Positions 46,315 through 54,688 of a stretch of DNA of 64,000 nt are shown in pieces. The notes below the pieces were generated by a model. The model was not told the DNA's origin. It searched no databases and was given only the letters and a program-made list of their open reading frames with translations. Each line of letters starts with the position of its first letter. The stretch's first letter is position 1. A program made the position numbers and the translations under genes. The DNA is taken from assembly GCF_014077005.1 (NCBI RefSeq), contig NZ_JACGVC010000044.1, positions 310,001 to 374,000 on the forward strand. The letters run 5' to 3'. This stretch comes from Colwellia sp. MB3u-45. Lineage in GTDB: Bacteria; Pseudomonadota; Gammaproteobacteria; Enterobacterales; Alteromonadaceae.

Positions 46315-47583
46315 ATGAAAAAATCCATAGACATTACCATGCCATCACTGGGGGCAGATATGAGCGAAGGCATGTTGGTCGAATGGTTAATCAAGGTAGG
46401 TGATAAGGTAAAACATGGCGATATTATTGCCGTGCTTGAAACACAAAAGTGTGCGATTGACATGGAAGCCTACCATGACGGCATTATTACCCAGTTATTA
46501 GTTCAACCGGTAAACACTGTCTCTGTTGGTAGCGTATTGGCAAGGATAGAAATCGAAGAAAAGTCACTAAATGAATCTAAAAATCAAAGCATTAGCACTG
46601 AAGGCATCATCAAAGAACCAGTAACCACTGAACAAACAACACCCGAGAAAATAATTGATGAGCCGGTTTCATTATTGGCAGAAGCCTTGACAGAAAAACC
46701 GTTAATAAAATCGCAAAAAAAATCGACTGAAAAGCTAAACATCAATACCAAAACCAATAGGGTACTTGCTTCGCCCATTGTTCGTAAAATAGCAAAAGCA
46801 CAGCAGCTAGATTTGTCGAGGATTAAAGGCAGTGGTCCTAATGGTGGCATCATACTAAAAGATATTACGCAGATAGCACCCAAAACGCGCTTAACTGAAG
46901 GCGAGTCATTAACAAACATGCGTAGCGCGATCGCCGCTGCTATGACGAAATCTAAGCAAGAAATCCCCCATTTTTATCTGAGTGTAGACCTGCCTATAAA
47001 TAAGGCACAGCAATGGCTACAACAAGCCAATAAAGACAAAACACCCCAAACACATATTTTACTTATTGCACTAGTACTTAAAGCGGTTGCTATAAGTTTA
47101 CAAAAATATCCGCAATTAAATGGCTTTTACCAAAAGGATCATTTTGAGCCAGCGAGTGAAATCAATATTGCCAATGTCATTAGTTTACGAGCTGGTGGGG
47201 TAGTTGTACCTGCATTGCGCCATGTCGAACAGTTATCGGTGCCAGAAATTATGGCTACTTTGCGTGATATCACGCGTCGAAGTCGAGCGATTGAACGTGG
47301 TGAGCGTTTACGTAGCTCAGAACTGATGGGCGCCACGATTACCATAACCAATATGGGTGAGCGTGGCGTTGATCAAGTTTTTGGCATTATTTATCCGCCA
47401 CAAGTCGCGATTATCGGTGTTGGTAAAGTAAAAAAAGTGCCACAAGTATACGATGAAAAAATTGATATTGGTGAGCAAATAACGCTTTGTTTAAGTGCCG
47501 ATCACCGAGTCGTTGATGGCATGCTCGCGGCGAAGTTTTTAAATAGCTTGGCTAAAAATTTACAAAAACCGGAGCAATTATGA
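46315..47583 (+). CDS. 2-oxoacid dehydrogenase E2, dihydrolipoamide acyltransferase
   Basis: 422 residues. One lipoyl domain (about 1-85) has the lipoyl-lysine K45 in LETQKCAIDME (normally ETDKA). A flexible Thr/Glu-rich linker precedes a peripheral subunit-binding domain (VLASPIVRKIAKAQQLDLSR, about 147-185) and a catalytic domain. Its active-site HRVVDG is around residue 397. A run of seven G lies in the ribosome-binding region before the ATG. No E3 lipoamide dehydrogenase is encoded in the window, so it must be borrowed from elsewhere. The stop overlaps the ACP start. Confidence 0.92.
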   Translation: MKKSIDITMPSLGADMSEGMLVEWLIKVGDKVKHGDIIAVLETQKCAIDMEAYHDGIITQLLVQPVNTVSVGSVLARIEIEEKSLNESKNQSISTEGIIKEPVTTEQTTPEKIIDEPVSLLAEALTEKPLIKSQKKSTEKLNINTKTNRVLASPIVRKIAKAQQLDLSRIKGSGPNGGIILKDITQIAPKTRLTEGESLTNMRSAIAAAMTKSKQEIPHFYLSVDLPINKAQQWLQQANKDKTPQTHILLIALVLKAVAISLQKYPQLNGFYQKDHFEPASEINIANVISLRAGGVVVPALRHVEQLSVPEIMATLRDITRRSRAIERGERLRSSELMGATITITNMGERGVDQVFGIIYPPQVAIIGVGKVKKVPQVYDEKIDIGEQITLCLSADHRVVDGMLAAKFLNSLAKNLQKPEQL

Positions 47584-47825
47584 ATTCAACAGAAATCGAG
47601 CGCTTGATTATCGAGGCTATAAAGGAAGTTGCGCCTGAAGTTGAAAAAAACACCATTGATTTTGACGAAGATATCCGTGAAGAGTGTGATTTAGACTCAA
47701 TGGACTTTATTAATTATTTAGCGGCGTTGCAAAAATCAACGGGAATAAAAATTATTGAGGGTGATTACCCTAAATTTCATAGTATTAATAGTGCGTTAGC
47801 TTTTCTTAACGATAAGAATAGTTGA
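47580..47825 (+). CDS. Acyl carrier protein
   Basis: 81 residues with the phosphopantetheine site S40 in ECDLDSMDFINYL. It is acidic and four-helical in pattern. The ATG overlaps the E2 stop (ATTATGA), so it is co-translated with the dehydrogenase. It is not the fatty-acid ACP, which lies in a fab cluster in related genomes. No ketosynthase or phosphopantetheinyl transferase is near; its role with an E1/E2 complex is unexplained. Confidence 0.88.
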   Translation: MNSTEIERLIIEAIKEVAPEVEKNTIDFDEDIREECDLDSMDFINYLAALQKSTGIKIIEGDYPKFHSINSALAFLNDKNS

Positions 47826-47865
47826 ATTTATAGTCGGTAATGTCGAGCGGATAAAGGTGATAAAT

Positions 47866-50379
47866 ATGCAATCAAAACAACAAGCGCAAACTATTTTTTG
47901 GTTTGAAAAATTAACGCTCGCTAACCTTGAACAAGTGGGTGGAAAAAACGCCAGTTTAGGCGAAATGATCGCCAATATGAGTGAAACACCAGTGCAGGTG
48001 CCTATTGGTTTTGCGACCAACGCACAATTATTTGTCGATTTTTTACAACAAAATAAGCTCAATGAAAAAATAAAACATCATATTGATGCCTATGGTTCAG
48101 CACAACAAAACTTGGCCACTACCGGCAGTGCGATCAGAAAATTAATTGCGAATGGTGACTTTACCGAGCAGCAAAGCAGTGAGATTACTCAAGCCTATCA
48201 AGACTTATCAAAAAGAATACAAGCAACTCAACACAACAAACTTAATCAAAATGACTTAGTAAACCAAGCCCCTTATATGGCCAGTGTTGCGGTAAGAAGT
48301 TCGGCGACCGCTGAAGATTTACCCGAAGCAAGCTTTGCCGGACAACAAGAGAGTTACTTAAACGTTATCGGCATTGAACATTTACTTATTGCCTGTAAAC
48401 AATGTTTCGCTTCGCTTTATACCGACAGAGCCATTGTTTATCGAGAAAAACAAGGCTTTGAACATGAGAAAGTCGCCTTGTCGATTGGTATTCAACAAAT
48501 GATTAATGCTCAAGCAGCAGGGGTGATGTTCACGCTTGATACCGAAACCGGCTTTAGTGACGTTGTTGAAATCAATGGCGCATGGGGATTAGGCGAAACA
48601 ATAGTAAAAGGCAGCGTTACGCCAGATAGATTTATGGTTTTTAAGCCTTTGTTAGCACAAAATATAAAAGTTACCGCTAGTGAGCCACAGCACAATTTTA
48701 GACCTATTATTGAAAAAAAATGTGGCAGCAAATTAGAGAAAATGTGCTTTGCCCATGCGGATAAATCGAAAAGCATTCATCTAAGTAAAGTAGAAGCAAG
48801 TACTGAAACGCTAGCAACCAGTATTGAAGAACGTACCAGCTTAGTGCTATCTGATGATGAAATACTACAACTGGCAAACTGGGCGGTGATAATCGAGAAA
48901 CATTACGGCAAAGCCATGGATATGGAATGGGCAAAAGATAGTATTTCAGGGCAGCTTTACATCGTTCAGGCTCGTCCTGAAACAGTAGAATCACAGAAAA
49001 ATCATTCGGTATTAGTCAATTATAAACTGAAAGAAAAATCAAAAATACTTGTGCAAGGTGCCAGTGTTGGCAGTGCTATTGCTACGGGTAAGGTGTTTAA
49101 AGTCCTTAATCCTGAAGATGTTGAACACTTTCCTGAAGGCGCTATGTTAGTAACTCAAAAAACCGATCCTGACTGGTTACCTTTAATGCGAAAAGCGGCG
49201 GGTATTATTACCGATACGGGCGGACCAACAAGTCACGCAGCGATTGTTAGTCGCGAGCTAAAAATTGCCGCGATTGTTGGCTGTGAAAATGCCACTCAAG
49301 TGCTACAAAATGATCAAGAAGTTACCTTAAGTTGCGCCCAAGGCACACTCGGTATTGTTTATGAAGGCAGATTAGCTTTTGAAACTGAAGAGGTAAATTT
49401 AGCTGACATACCTCACACCAACACAGACATTATGATTAATGCCGCGATGCCCGATGGCGTTTTTAAATGGAGTGCTTTGCCGGTTGCGGGCATAGGTTTA
49501 ACCCGCATAGAGTTTATTATTTCCAGTCAAATAGGGGTGCATCCTATGGCGTTACTACACCCTGAAAAAGTGACTGATAGTAAAGTTAAACAAAAAATTA
49601 GTGAATTGTGCCGTGGCTATGCACAAGGTGGAGATTATTTTGTTGATAATCTTGCGCTAGGCGTCGCTAAAATTGCCGCTTCACAGTACCCAAAACCTGT
49701 GATTGTGCGCATGTCAGACTTTAAATCTAACGAATATCGTGGTTTATTGGGTGGTGAGTTTTTTGAACTGATCGAAGAAAATCCTATGCTAGGTTTACGG
49801 GGGGCCTCACGGTATTACCATAAACTTTATCGCGCAGCTTTTATGTTGGAATGTCAGGCGATTGTTAAAGTGCGAGAGCAGATGGGATTTGATAATGTCA
49901 TCGTGATGATCCCATTTTGTCGCACACCCGATGAAGCCGATAAAGTACTTGCTGTGATGAGTAAAGCGGGGTTAACGCGAGGCGAGAAGGGCTTACAGGT
50001 TTATGTTATGTGTGAAATACCCTCTAATATTATTTTGGCAGCAGAGTTTGCTCAGCGTTTTGATGGTTTCTCTATTGGCAGCAATGATTTAACGCAACTT
50101 GTTTTAGGTATAGACCGTGATTCAACAGAGTTAAAAAGCTTATTTGATGCGAGGAATGATGCGGTTAAAAGTATGATTTCACAAGTGATAAAAGTCGCTC
50201 ATGAGTGTGGTTGCAAAGTAGGGATTTGTGGACAAGCACCTTCGGATCATCCTGAATTCGCCGAGTTTTTAGTGGCATGCGGTATTGATTCTATTTCATT
50301 GAACCCCGACTCAGTTGCTAAGGCTAGCGTACATATTGCTTTAGCAGAAAACACGATAAAAAAGCAGAAAAACATTTAA
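47866..50379 (+). CDS. Phosphoenolpyruvate synthase-like protein
   Basis: 837 residues from ATG 47866 (AAAGG upstream); a GTG at 47857 is in frame. The order is an ATP-binding N-terminal domain (VGGKNASLGEMIANM; VAVRSSATAEDLPEASFAGQ), a phosphohistidine domain with the catalytic His in TDTGGPTSHAAIVSREL, and a C-terminal PEP/pyruvate barrel (GIGLTRIEFI; GSNDLTQLVLGIDRD; VGICGQAPSDHPEFAEFL). This is the PpsA layout (E. coli 792). A housekeeping ppsA may exist elsewhere, so this may be an operon-specific paralogue making PEP from pyruvate. Confidence 0.9.
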   Translation: MQSKQQAQTIFWFEKLTLANLEQVGGKNASLGEMIANMSETPVQVPIGFATNAQLFVDFLQQNKLNEKIKHHIDAYGSAQQNLATTGSAIRKLIANGDFTEQQSSEITQAYQDLSKRIQATQHNKLNQNDLVNQAPYMASVAVRSSATAEDLPEASFAGQQESYLNVIGIEHLLIACKQCFASLYTDRAIVYREKQGFEHEKVALSIGIQQMINAQAAGVMFTLDTETGFSDVVEINGAWGLGETIVKGSVTPDRFMVFKPLLAQNIKVTASEPQHNFRPIIEKKCGSKLEKMCFAHADKSKSIHLSKVEASTETLATSIEERTSLVLSDDEILQLANWAVIIEKHYGKAMDMEWAKDSISGQLYIVQARPETVESQKNHSVLVNYKLKEKSKILVQGASVGSAIATGKVFKVLNPEDVEHFPEGAMLVTQKTDPDWLPLMRKAAGIITDTGGPTSHAAIVSRELKIAAIVGCENATQVLQNDQEVTLSCAQGTLGIVYEGRLAFETEEVNLADIPHTNTDIMINAAMPDGVFKWSALPVAGIGLTRIEFIISSQIGVHPMALLHPEKVTDSKVKQKISELCRGYAQGGDYFVDNLALGVAKIAASQYPKPVIVRMSDFKSNEYRGLLGGEFFELIEENPMLGLRGASRYYHKLYRAAFMLECQAIVKVREQMGFDNVIVMIPFCRTPDEADKVLAVMSKAGLTRGEKGLQVYVMCEIPSNIILAAEFAQRFDGFSIGSNDLTQLVLGIDRDSTELKSLFDARNDAVKSMISQVIKVAHECGCKVGICGQAPSDHPEFAEFLVACGIDSISLNPDSVAKASVHIALAENTIKKQKNI

Positions 50380-50394
50380 TGATTAATCTGCTTT
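50361..50394. terminator. Possible bidirectional hairpin between convergent operons
   Basis: An inverted repeat AAAGCAGA/TCTGCTTT spans the stop codons of the PEP synthase gene and of the convergent electron-transfer gene, which are three bases apart. The loop is long and no T-run is strong, so it is only a weak terminator candidate. Confidence 0.35.
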
Positions 50395-51333
50395 GAGTTG
50401 CTGTAAAGCCTGCCAGCTAAAGGTGGGACCACTTTTACAAACATATTGATGCTTGATGTAACAATGGCCACATAAACCAAGGGCGCAATGCATGCGTCGT
50501 TCAAGCGCAAGGAAAATAGCATCACTTGTCATGCCATGCTCAGTCAAATAAGTGGCGGCACTACTCATCATCAGCTCTGGGCCACAAAGCAGCGCCGTTG
50601 TGGGTGGGCGAGTAAAAGTGCTCAGCGCTGTGGGTAATATCATTAAAGGGCTACCTTGAACAGTAGTTGCCCGTAATTCATTACTATTATTAGCACGGGT
50701 ATTATCACTGGTATTAGCACGGGTATTGGCATTAGTACTAGTATATTCATCAGTGGCATCAAGCGTATTAAATATCTTGATCTGCTTTTGCCAACGCGCA
50801 CGTTCTGGGGTTAACATCTGCGCGGCTTTATTACGAGCACCATAGACTAAGATGAGTTGCTGTTTATTTTTGGCTTTATTAGCTAGTTTATCAGTTGGTT
50901 TGTCAGGTGAGTTGTTAGTTAATTTGTCTATTAAAGTCACTAAAGGCGCTAATCCGCAGCCACCGGCAATAATGAGCGTATTATGATTAACAATTTTATC
51001 CAACGGCCAACCACGGCCAAAAGGGCCACGCGCACCAAGAATAGCACCTCGTTGCATAGAGAATAAAGTTGAGGTGACTTGCCCCATTTGTCGAATAAAA
51101 GCTTTAAACTCACCTCGTTCATTGGGTGGTTCGGTAAAGGTGAAGGGGGCTTCGCCTATGCTGGGGACATTGAGCATAAAAAACTGTCCTGGTTGTACTT
51201 GTTGCCAATGATGTGGATGATTTTTATTTTTACTGTGTGCTAAATTTAACAGCCGAAACAAATAATGACGAGCCTGCTCACCATCATCAATGTAATCCAC
51301 TAACTCAATACAATCAGGAATATGACTAAGCAT
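50383..51333 (-). CDS. Formate dehydrogenase-associated NAD(P)-flavin reductase subunit (HydG/sulfhydrogenase gamma-like)
   Basis: 316 residues. An FAD-binding barrel (QPGQFFMLNVPSIGEAPFTF; ARGPFGRGWPL) leads to an NAD(P)-binding domain (LIIAGGCGLAPLVTLID) and a C-terminal [2Fe-2S] site (CALGLCGHCYIKHQYVC). This is the gamma subunit plan of sulfhydrogenases and dihydroorotate-dehydrogenase electron-transfer proteins. A low-complexity insertion rich in N, T, R and A at about residues 198-217 is made of 12-base DNA repeats. It is the last gene of the operon, with eight-base overlap with the previous gene. It should connect formate oxidation to NAD(P). Confidence 0.85.
   Translation of the reverse strand: MLSHIPDCIELVDYIDDGEQARHYLFRLLNLAHSKNKNHPHHWQQVQPGQFFMLNVPSIGEAPFTFTEPPNERGEFKAFIRQMGQVTSTLFSMQRGAILGARGPFGRGWPLDKIVNHNTLIIAGGCGLAPLVTLIDKLTNNSPDKPTDKLANKAKNKQQLILVYGARNKAAQMLTPERARWQKQIKIFNTLDATDEYTSTNANTRANTSDNTRANNSNELRATTVQGSPLMILPTALSTFTRPPTTALLCGPELMMSSAATYLTEHGMTSDAIFLALERRMHCALGLCGHCYIKHQYVCKSGPTFSWQALQQLKAD
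50688..50747. repeat. 12-base tandem repeat within a coding region
   Basis: Units TATTAGCACGGG, TATTATCACTGG, TATTAGCACGGG, TATTGGCATTAG and a decayed TACTAGTATATT stay in frame and encode the N/T/R/A-rich insertion of the flavin reductase subunit. Confidence 0.85.
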
Positions 51334-52366
51334 GAGTCACCTCAGGCCCATTTTCTTGACCACCTTCTTTAGTGATACGCTTCATCACTGAATGTACACC
51401 AATAACACCCGGACAGGTTTGTTCACAACGACCACAGCCTACACAGCTATGGCGAGAAAATTCGGTGAAAAATTCATCAGCAAACTTATGCTGCCAAAAA
51501 CGCTCTACTCTTGTGCCTGCTTCTGCCGAGGGATTATTAAAGCTTGCCTCTCGTTGAAAACCTTCATAAAGACAAGAGTCCCAAAAACGCTGCTGACTAA
51601 ACGCATTGTTGTCTTGTTTTATCGCTCGGGTGCCATAACAAGAACAGGTTGGGCAGAGCGTGGTGCAACCAGAACAACCCCGGCATTGTATGGCTAACGT
51701 TTGCCAAAACTCATCAGTTATTGTTCCTGAATTTAACTTTTTTATACCATCAGTGATGTATTTATCGTCAGGAAACTTTTGTTCACATTGATGTAATGTT
51801 AAGTCTCTTTGGGTCAAATAATGCCAGTGTGTTTCTATCAGTGCTAATGCTTGTAATGCTTCTGCAGCTTTACTCGTTTGTTCAATGACTAGCCATTTAT
51901 GACCTAGCGGGTGTAAAACAATATCTGCGTGCTCTTCTCTTACACCAGGCCCTGCATTCACCGTTGGACAAAAACCATGCTCGCAAGGATTAATGCAATC
52001 AAGTCCTACCAATAAGCATTGCTGGCGCCTTGCCTGATAATAGCGATCGTCTTTAAAAAATTTATCTTGATAATGAATAGCCGTTAAATCACAGCTTTGT
52101 ACGCCAAATAAAACAAAAGGCTTAGGTGTAGGCAAGGTTTCTTGAAAATATTCACCATTAAAAACCAGTAAACTTTCTTGTTCGGCAAAAAAGAAGCCTT
52201 TGGCTGAGCTTTGTGGTTTGTCATGCACTAGAGGTTGAGTTTCATCACTGGCGAGTTGTTGCCAATGATATTGGCCATTGTTGTTTGTTACCACCTGATG
52301 AAATTGATAATCCTGAGCTAAATGTGCTTGCAAATGCTGCAAGTCATCAAGTAAATAAATTTTCAT
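51326..52366 (-). CDS. Iron-sulfur electron-transfer subunit (sulfhydrogenase beta-like)
   Basis: 346 residues. Two C-terminal cysteine clusters bind [4Fe-4S]: CRGCSGCTTLCPTCSC and CVGCGRCEQTCPGV. The N-terminal half (FVLFGVQSCDLTAIHYQDKF) is the domain seen in hydrogenase/sulfite reductase beta subunits (HydB/AsrA). The ATG at 52366 lies 20 bases inside the formate dehydrogenase gene with GCAGGAG upstream. It passes electrons between the molybdenum subunit and the flavin reductase. Confidence 0.87.
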   Translation of the reverse strand: MKIYLLDDLQHLQAHLAQDYQFHQVVTNNNGQYHWQQLASDETQPLVHDKPQSSAKGFFFAEQESLLVFNGEYFQETLPTPKPFVLFGVQSCDLTAIHYQDKFFKDDRYYQARRQQCLLVGLDCINPCEHGFCPTVNAGPGVREEHADIVLHPLGHKWLVIEQTSKAAEALQALALIETHWHYLTQRDLTLHQCEQKFPDDKYITDGIKKLNSGTITDEFWQTLAIQCRGCSGCTTLCPTCSCYGTRAIKQDNNAFSQQRFWDSCLYEGFQREASFNNPSAEAGTRVERFWQHKFADEFFTEFSRHSCVGCGRCEQTCPGVIGVHSVMKRITKEGGQENGPEVTHA

Positions 52367-54458
52367 GTTTTGGCTCCTGCTGCAATTGCTCGATTGTTTT
52401 TGGTATTTGCCCTTTCGCTAATGCTGCAACCATGACCGCACAGGCTTTTAACTCAGGCATTTTAGTGATTGGATCTTGCGCGGTATTGGTCAGTTGGTTC
52501 GATGGCGCTTCTTTAAAATGATAAGGCATGCTGACCAGTCCAACAGGCACGTCATTAGTGACTATCGCTCTGGTCTCTAAATAACCTCGACGCGATTTAA
52601 CGCTGACAGCGTCTTGATGGCTGATATTAAGCTTGTTGGCATCAATGGGATTAATAAATAAAATACCAGGGGGTATTTCTCTTTCTAACAAAGGCGAGTT
52701 TCGGGTCATTGAGCCACAACCATAATGAAAATGTAGCCGATTAGTGGTCAGCTGCAATGGAAAGTTTTCATCAGGCATTTCATCGATATCACTATGGTTT
52801 ACTGCAATTAATCTTGCTTTGCCAATAGGAAAACTTGTGCTGTGTAAAATGGCGGTACCCTTGGGGCTGTCATCAGTGCAGGGCCATTGTAAGCCGTAAT
52901 TATCCTCAAGTTTTTGATAATTCATCGCTTGATATGGCGGCGTTAGGGAGGTCATTTCATTAAATACGTCTTGTGAATTTGACCAGTTTAGTTGCTCAGA
53001 TCCCATTTGTTTTGCCAACGCTTGTAGCCATTGCCAATCACCTTTTGCTTGCCCAACAGGCGCGATAACTTGGTTTAATTTCTGTACTCGGCGTTCACAA
53101 TTAGTAAAGGTACCTTCTTTTTCGGCAAAAGAAGCCGCGGGTAAAACAAAGTCGGCGAGCTTTGCTGTTTCGGTTAAGGTGAGTTCAGCAACAACCAATA
53201 AGTCTAAATTTTTGAGTGACGATTTTACATGGTTTTGATCTGGGTCGGTCACTACGGGGTCTTCTCCAAACAGTATAAGTGCGCGAAACTCTCCCGATAA
53301 AGCGCCCTTGGTCATGCCTAATGAGGTTAATCCTGGGGCCTTTGCTAGTTCTGTATGCCAAGCGTTACTAAACTTTTCATGCGCTTTTTCATCATCAACA
53401 TTTTGATAGCCTGGATAAACATTAGGTAAGCAGCCCATGTCACAAGCACCTTGAACATTATTTTGTCCTCTAAGTGGATTGACCCCAGTACCCGGCTTGC
53501 CAATATGGCCACAGATTAACGCTAAATTAGCTAAGGAAATAACATTATTGGTACCGCTCATGTATTGGGTGATGCCCATGCCATAGAAAATCATTGCCCG
53601 TTTCGCTTGACTATATTGCTTTGCGGCTTGGTAAATATCTGTGGCTTTAAGGCCTGTTATTGCTTCAACTGATATTGGCGTAATATTCTCAACGTGTTTA
53701 GCTAGGTGCTCAAAACCTTCGCAACGTTGATCAATAAAATCTTTGTCATACCATTTCTCTTTGATAATGACATGTAACATTGCATTTATCAGCGCAATAT
53801 TACTACCTAACTTGAGCTGTAAATGCAGTGGCGCTAGTTTCGCTAGGCGTATTTTTCTTGGATCAATAACGATTAATTTACAGCCATTGAGGTGTGCTTG
53901 CATAATATGCCCACCTAAAATACTGTGGTTTTCTGTCGGGTCGGCGCCAAAGACCATAATCAAATCAGTGTCGAAAATATCTTTGGCACTATTGGTCATT
54001 GCGCCAGAGCCTAAAGATTGTTTTAAGCCCGCAACGGTTGGGCTATGGCAAATACGGGCACAATGGTCGATATTGTTTGTTTTTAATACCGCCCGAGCGA
54101 ATTTTTGCGCGGCGTAGTTATCTTCATTAGTCGCTCGAGCGCTACTAATAACACCGACACTGTTAGCACCACTATATTCAATAATCTGAGTTAATTCTTC
54201 AGCAATGCTCACAAGGGCTTCTTGCCAACTAATAGGAAAAAATTGATGATTAATACGTTTTAGTGGTTGTGTTAAGCGGTTTTTATCCGTGATGGCATAA
54301 GCGGTACTCCAGCCCTTATCACAGAGTTTCCCTTGACTAATAGGGTGTGAGGGTTGTGGCTCAACACCGATAAGTTTACCTTTTTCGTCTACAGATAAAG
54401 CTATACCACAACCTACGCCACAAAAAGGACAAATAGCATTTATCAGTTTATTAGCCAC
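52347..54458 (-). CDS. Formate dehydrogenase, molybdopterin catalytic subunit (Cys type)
   Basis: 703 residues, molybdopterin/tungstopterin bis-MGD family close to FdhF. The [4Fe-4S] ligands are C10, C13, C17 and C46 (CPFCGVGC and KLCDKGW). The metal ligand is C137 followed by H138 (ARICHSPTVAGL), where E. coli FdhF has selenocysteine. GADPTENHSILGGHI, ALICGHIGKPGTGVNPLRGQ and the C-terminal MGD-binding domain are present. The start is a GTG at 54458 with GGGGGA upstream. An 11-base triple repeat lies in the leader. There is no extra N-terminal ferredoxin domain, so electrons go to the following two subunits. Confidence 0.92.
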   Translation of the reverse strand: MANKLINAICPFCGVGCGIALSVDEKGKLIGVEPQPSHPISQGKLCDKGWSTAYAITDKNRLTQPLKRINHQFFPISWQEALVSIAEELTQIIEYSGANSVGVISSARATNEDNYAAQKFARAVLKTNNIDHCARICHSPTVAGLKQSLGSGAMTNSAKDIFDTDLIMVFGADPTENHSILGGHIMQAHLNGCKLIVIDPRKIRLAKLAPLHLQLKLGSNIALINAMLHVIIKEKWYDKDFIDQRCEGFEHLAKHVENITPISVEAITGLKATDIYQAAKQYSQAKRAMIFYGMGITQYMSGTNNVISLANLALICGHIGKPGTGVNPLRGQNNVQGACDMGCLPNVYPGYQNVDDEKAHEKFSNAWHTELAKAPGLTSLGMTKGALSGEFRALILFGEDPVVTDPDQNHVKSSLKNLDLLVVAELTLTETAKLADFVLPAASFAEKEGTFTNCERRVQKLNQVIAPVGQAKGDWQWLQALAKQMGSEQLNWSNSQDVFNEMTSLTPPYQAMNYQKLEDNYGLQWPCTDDSPKGTAILHSTSFPIGKARLIAVNHSDIDEMPDENFPLQLTTNRLHFHYGCGSMTRNSPLLEREIPPGILFINPIDANKLNISHQDAVSVKSRRGYLETRAIVTNDVPVGLVSMPYHFKEAPSNQLTNTAQDPITKMPELKACAVMVAALAKGQIPKTIEQLQQEPKHENLFT

Positions 54459-54475
54459 GTCTAATCCCCCATTAC

Positions 54476-54508
54476 TTTGATTAAAGTTTGATTAAAATTT
54501 GATTAAAA
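54476..54508. repeat. 11-base tandem triplet in the fdh leader
   Basis: TTTGATTAAAG, TTTGATTAAAA, TTTGATTAAAA, exactly 11 bases apart, 18-50 bases upstream of the formate dehydrogenase GTG. Each carries a TTGAT half-site of the FNR type. Confidence 0.9.
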
Positions 54509-54584
54509 TTCACCGGCAAAGCCAACATTTACATTGAGTATAGAGTCTAAAAAATGCCTGCTTATCGGCAAAAGCTTGCTTTGC

Positions 54585-54598
54585 CTGATATAAATCAG
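54585..54598. promoter_or_regulatory. FNR-type box between fdh and focA
   Basis: CTGAT-ATAA-ATCAG, a perfect palindrome with the FNR core. It is placed 91 bases before the focA ATG and 127 bases before the divergent formate dehydrogenase start, so it could serve both. Confidence 0.75.
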
Positions 54599-54688
54599 CC
54601 AACACTGTGATAAGTATATTTTATGAACAGCTAAGGTTTATTCTTAGGTTTGAAATTATTAATATTTGATCGCACAAGGTTTGTTGAT

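Noticed and set aside
52347-54458. Possible selenocysteine in formate dehydrogenase
   Set aside because: The catalytic position is an ordinary Cys codon in an uninterrupted frame, so no TGA recoding is needed.
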